DNA of 64,000 bases, taken from the NCBI RefSeq assembly GCF_018437225.1, contig NZ_JAAMFI010000003.1:1-64000 (forward strand). Reading direction: 5' to 3'. The notes beneath the pieces were generated by a model. The model saw nothing but the letters and a program-made list of their open reading frames with translations. It searched no databases and was not told the origin of the DNA. Of this stretch, positions 61,727 through 64,000 are shown piece by piece. The number at the start of each line of letters is the position of its first letter. Position 1 is the stretch's first letter. This stretch comes from Fructobacillus papyriferae. Its GTDB lineage: Bacteria > Bacillota > Bacilli > Lactobacillales > Lactobacillaceae. Position numbers and translations under genes: made by a program.

Positions 61727-63169
61727 ATGGAAAATAATACAATGAAGCAACTCAGCAAGCGCCTGATGGTCACTGCCGGAGCGACGACTTTGGCAGCCAC
61801 AGGAGCTGTCCTGGGGGCAACGGTTGTTGGTAACGCTCAAACGGTATCCGCAAACGAAACCAGCCAAACGGAAAACTTGAATCAATGGACAGCCAATACG
61901 GCTGAGCAAATTCAGGCTTCCGTCAAGGAACAACAAGTCAAGAATTTGGCTGATTACAAAGTCCAATGGGGGGATACCCTGTCGGCGATTGCGGATTCGT
62001 TTGGCATGACGACTGATGAGGCAGCTAAGCAAATGGGCTTGTCTGACCAAGGCCTTTTGGTTGCCGGACAACACATGAGTAAGCAAGCTGGCATCATCCA
62101 AGGATTGAAGGATGCCGGTTACTTGCAAGACGAGCAACAAACGACTCAGGCCGATCTTGGAAACGGCGATCAAAACTTGATTGTACTCCAAAAGGGAACG
62201 CCAACTTTGGATGATGGAAAAGCAACGCAAAGTCAGACCTCCGATGGTGTGGTAAATAACCAATCCGGTTCACAATCTGGAGCGGATGCGGCTTACCAGC
62301 AAGGGTCACAGGCTGCAGCGGATAGCCAAGCAGCCTCATTGGCTGACTCACAGGCCCAAGCTTCCAAAGCCCAGGCATCGCAAGCACAATCTGCAGCAAG
62401 TACTAGTGCCAGCCAAAGCCAAGAAGCTGCAAGTACCAGTGCAAGCCAAAGCCAAGCGCCGGCCTCATCTGCTGCGACAAGTTCAGCGGATCAGAGTGAA
62501 TCACAAGCTAATTCAAGCGCCAATCAAGCAGCTACTGACGAGGCTTCTACTGATGAGGGCCTTGCTAACAAGATGGGCGATGATTCAAACCAAGCTGACA
62601 ACGGTGCGGTTGACTCGCAAGGTTCTGTCACGCAAACGAGCTACACGCCAGCACAACCAGCAGCACAAGAAAACAATAGTCAAGCAGCAAACAACGATAC
62701 GCAAAACCAACGCGTGGACAGTGAAGCTGTGATTAACTGGTTCTATAACCACATGGGCCGTTTGACTTATAATATGTCAGGTTCACGTAATGGTGCCGAT
62801 GGGACGGCGGATTGTTCCGGTTCCATGGTGGAAGCCATGTATGAAGCCGGCGCATCAAAGCCAGCTTACCTGTACAACACAGATTCGATGCATAGCTATC
62901 TTCAAGAAAACGGCTATCACCTGGTATCAACCAACACGCCTTGGGAGGCCGAGCGTGGTGACATTGTCATCTGGGGACAACGCGGGGCTTCAGGCGGTTC
63001 AGCCGGCCACGTGCAAATCATGACGGATGCAAACAATGCCATTTCGGTTAACTATGCACACGGGGACCAAGCAGGGGCGGCGGTTTCAACTTGGAATTAC
63101 AACAACGCCTACTTCTACAATCAAAAAGCGAACGGCGGAAGCCTGGCTTACTACGTCTACCGTCAGTAA
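61727..63169 (+). CDS. secreted LysM peptidoglycan amidohydrolase (Amidase_5 type)
   Basis: 480 residues. Signal peptide ending near residue 42 (TVSANE), one LysM domain (YKVQWGDTLSAIADSFGMTTDEAAKQMG, about 72-105), a long Gln/Ala/Ser-rich linker (about 165-330) and an NlpC/P60-like Amidase_5 catalytic domain with Cys in TADCSGSMVEA and His in SAGHVQIM. It cuts wall peptides during growth or division. ATG 61727 has GGAGG six bases upstream; the longer frame begins before it. A WalR/PhoP-like direct repeat lies upstream. Confidence 0.9.
   Translation: MENNTMKQLSKRLMVTAGATTLAATGAVLGATVVGNAQTVSANETSQTENLNQWTANTAEQIQASVKEQQVKNLADYKVQWGDTLSAIADSFGMTTDEAAKQMGLSDQGLLVAGQHMSKQAGIIQGLKDAGYLQDEQQTTQADLGNGDQNLIVLQKGTPTLDDGKATQSQTSDGVVNNQSGSQSGADAAYQQGSQAAADSQAASLADSQAQASKAQASQAQSAASTSASQSQEAASTSASQSQAPASSAATSSADQSESQANSSANQAATDEASTDEGLANKMGDDSNQADNGAVDSQGSVTQTSYTPAQPAAQENNSQAANNDTQNQRVDSEAVINWFYNHMGRLTYNMSGSRNGADGTADCSGSMVEAMYEAGASKPAYLYNTDSMHSYLQENGYHLVSTNTPWEAERGDIVIWGQRGASGGSAGHVQIMTDANNAISVNYAHGDQAGAAVSTWNYNNAYFYNQKANGGSLAYYVYRQ
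62290..62540. repeat. low-complexity Ser/Ala/Gln linker repeats in the amidase gene
   Basis: Repeated short units such as TSASQSQEAAS / TSASQSQAPAS encoded by near-identical DNA. They form the flexible linker between LysM and the catalytic domain and can vary in length between strains. Confidence 0.75.
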
Positions 63170-63179
63170 GATCGTTAAT

Positions 63180-63222
63180 GAAAAAGCATCGGTTGTCTCT
63201 TTTAGAGCACCGGTGCTTTTTT
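63180..63222 (+). terminator. terminator after the amidase
   Basis: AAAAGCAtCGGT / ACCGgTGCTTTT stem with a loop of about 16 bases and T6. Confidence 0.8.
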
Positions 63223-63238
63223 GTGTGGTGAAATTGAA

Positions 63239-63275
63239 CAAAAAAAGGCCAGCACCGAAGTGCTAGCCTTTTAAT
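63239..63275 (-). terminator. terminator of tRNA-Lys
   Basis: On the minus strand AAAAGGCtAGCAC / GTGCTgGCCTTTT with a TTCG loop and seven T residues, five bases after the tRNA 3' end. Confidence 0.9.
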
Positions 63276-63279
63276 GAGA

Positions 63280-63352
63280 TGGTCAGTCAGGGGCTCGAAC
63301 CCTGGACCCACGGATTAAGAGTCCGTTGCTCTACCAACTGAGCTAACTGACC
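63280..63352 (-). tRNA. tRNA-Lys (anticodon CTT)
   Basis: 73 bases. Acceptor GGTCAGT / ACTGACC with discriminator A, D-arm AGCTCAGTTGGTAGAGC, anticodon arm ACGGA-CTCTTAA-TCCGT giving CTT, T-arm CAGGG-TTCGAGC-CCCTG. No encoded CCA. It reads AAG codons, the preferred lysine codon of the highly expressed genes in this window. Confidence 0.96.
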
Positions 63353-63432
63353 AATTGTTTTAAACAACAGATATTATTGTAGCATGGTGACCCTAGCCAG
63401 GCAAGGCTTTTTATAGAAAAAAGTAAAGAAAT

Positions 63433-63765
63433 TTAATCCAAATTGCCTTCGACCGTTACTTGGTTTCCTTCGGAATCGGTGACAGTTAACGCCACTTTAC
63501 CACCGAAACGTTCTTCCCTTTTTAAAATGCGGACAAAGTTATTCTTAAAATGTTGCTGCAACGCCGCTTCGTGATCCCGAACCAACAACTCGAAGTCTGT
63601 TTCAAGAGGCCCTGTGACAAAGGCGAGTTCTTCGTGATCAACAGCTAAGCGCCGCTCTTCTTGGCTGCCTACTTGGGGTAAATCAAAGACGTCACGCCAA
63701 AAACGGTACGCCCGGTTTTGGTCGGTTGCGGGGATTTTCTTTTTGTTTAGCTTACGGACTTTCAT
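63433..63765 (-). CDS. small VOC/glyoxalase-like protein
   Basis: 110 residues. The layout (AYRFWRDVFDLPQVGSQEERRLAVDHEELAFVTG ... VALTVTDSEGNQVTVEGNLD) resembles half of a vicinal-oxygen-chelate fold, as in glyoxalase/bleomycin-resistance relatives, but metal ligands cannot be assigned. ATG 63765 has AAGGAG upstream. Function unknown. It is divergent from the ABC-F gene. Confidence 0.6.
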   Translation of the reverse strand: MKVRKLNKKKIPATDQNRAYRFWRDVFDLPQVGSQEERRLAVDHEELAFVTGPLETDFELLVRDHEAALQQHFKNNFVRILKREERFGGKVALTVTDSEGNQVTVEGNLD

Positions 63766-63841
63766 CAAATACTCCTTGGTTTCTTCTTACTAGTATAGGC
63801 CATGCCTTTTGGCTTTGCTATTTAAATCTTCTAAAATGTGC

Positions 63842-63854
63842 TAGAATTAGGGCT
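63842..63854 (+). promoter_or_regulatory. extended -10 promoter of the leaderless ABC-F gene
   Basis: TGC-TAGAAT (-10 at 63842-63847) ends seven bases before ATG 63855. No ribosome binding site lies between. Confidence 0.6.
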
Positions 63855-64000
63855 ATGGCATTATTAGAAGTAAGTGGGCTGTCAATGGCCTACGCAGAAA
63901 AAACCTTATACGAAGACGCGAGTCTGGAACTCCAGGCGGGCGAGCACATGGGCATTGTCGGTCAAAACGGTGCCGGTAAGTCAACGTTGATCCGGATTTT
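63855..64000 (+). CDS. ABC-F ATPase, 5' part only
   Basis: The window holds the first 48 codons: MALLEVSGLSMAYAEKTLYEDASLEL and Walker A GIVGQNGAGKSTLIRI. The GxNGAGKST form and the short distance from the start to the P-loop fit ABC-F proteins (ribosome-associated translation factors or antibiotic-protection proteins). The subfamily cannot be told without the rest. The start codon lies at the predicted transcription start. Confidence 0.82.
   Translation, partial: MALLEVSGLSMAYAEKTLYEDASLELQAGEHMGIVGQNGAGKSTLIRI

Noticed and set aside
62286-62732. 148-codon plus-strand frame inside the amidase gene
   Set aside because: Arises from the repetitive Gln/Ala/Ser linker read in another frame; product is a basic low-complexity string with no start signal.
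1-64000. CRISPR array, prophage, insertion sequence or restriction system
   Set aside because: No spaced direct repeats, integrase, transposase, phage structural or methylase genes were found; the only repeats are coding tandem repeats in copB and the amidase.

Overview
The window reads as chromosome of a heterofermentative lactic acid bacterium of the Leuconostoc group (Leuconostoc, Fructobacillus, Convivina and relatives). The basis is the combination of phosphoketolase, glucose-6-phosphate dehydrogenase, ribose-5-phosphate isomerase and ribokinase (the pentose phosphate/phosphoketolase route), a malolactic enzyme, a WalRK-HtrA locus and typical low-to-moderate G+C Lactobacillales signals (AAGGAG ribosome binding sites, extended -10 promoters, U-rich intrinsic terminators). 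The genus is an inference from family-level resemblance. I see no prophage, insertion sequence, CRISPR array or rRNA gene.

Layout. 1-5.4 kb: the 3' part of tRNA-Ile, a DUF2075 NTPase, a NagD-like HAD phosphatase, lipoteichoic acid synthase and an RluA-family pseudouridine synthase. 5.4-10 kb: aquaporin, a CopB-type copper ATPase with a His/Met repeat tail, and a ClC channel. 10-18.5 kb: formate-THF ligase; an orphan EIIC-like membrane protein behind a leader-peptide attenuator; and a T-box operon of an amino-acid ABC transporter with argG and argH. 18.5-21 kb: a TetR-permease-ATPase operon that looks like the heme exporter hrtRBA, with two palindromic operators. 21-26 kb: a lone metal-binding lipoprotein-like protein, a shortened MleR regulator divergent from malolactic enzyme, and a ThrE-type exporter. 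26-33 kb: rpiA/rbsK divergent pair, signal peptidase, and a three-gene WxL-type surface cluster in which the WxL tryptophans are tyrosines. 33-38.6 kb: small proteins, a fused ABC transporter, an HD hydrolase, an acetyltransferase and a CadD-type cadmium transporter. 38.6-43 kb: zwf, an MFS carrier and an NhaC antiporter. 43-48.4 kb: rpsF-ssb-rpsR, gdpP, rplI and dnaB. 48.4-52.4 kb: ybaK, a GntR/UTRA regulator and phosphoketolase. 52.5-58.5 kb: HAD phosphatase, prs, walR, walK and htrA. 58.6-64 kb: deoxynucleoside kinase, nucleoside hydrolase, ferredoxin-NADP reductase, a LysM/Amidase_5 wall hydrolase, tRNA-Lys, a small VOC-like protein, and the start of an ABC-F protein.

How it works together. 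Central metabolism is spread over four loci: zwf feeds hexose into the pentose phosphates, rbsK and rpiA feed in ribose, nucleoside hydrolase releases ribose from nucleosides, and phosphoketolase splits xylulose-5-phosphate. The GntR gene upstream of phosphoketolase carries a perfect palindrome over its own promoter, and related palindromes lie upstream of phosphoketolase, so the two are probably linked. Cell-envelope upkeep is represented by ltaS, walRK, htrA and the LysM amidase; htrA and the amidase share a TTAA-N7-TTAA repeat in their upstream regions that may be the site of WalR or a relative.

The strongest signals beyond gene content are regulatory: a five-segment ribosome attenuator with a leucine-rich leader peptide, an arginine-type T-box, the GntR and HrtR palindromes, and several genes whose start codon sits at the expected transcription start (apparently leaderless mRNAs).
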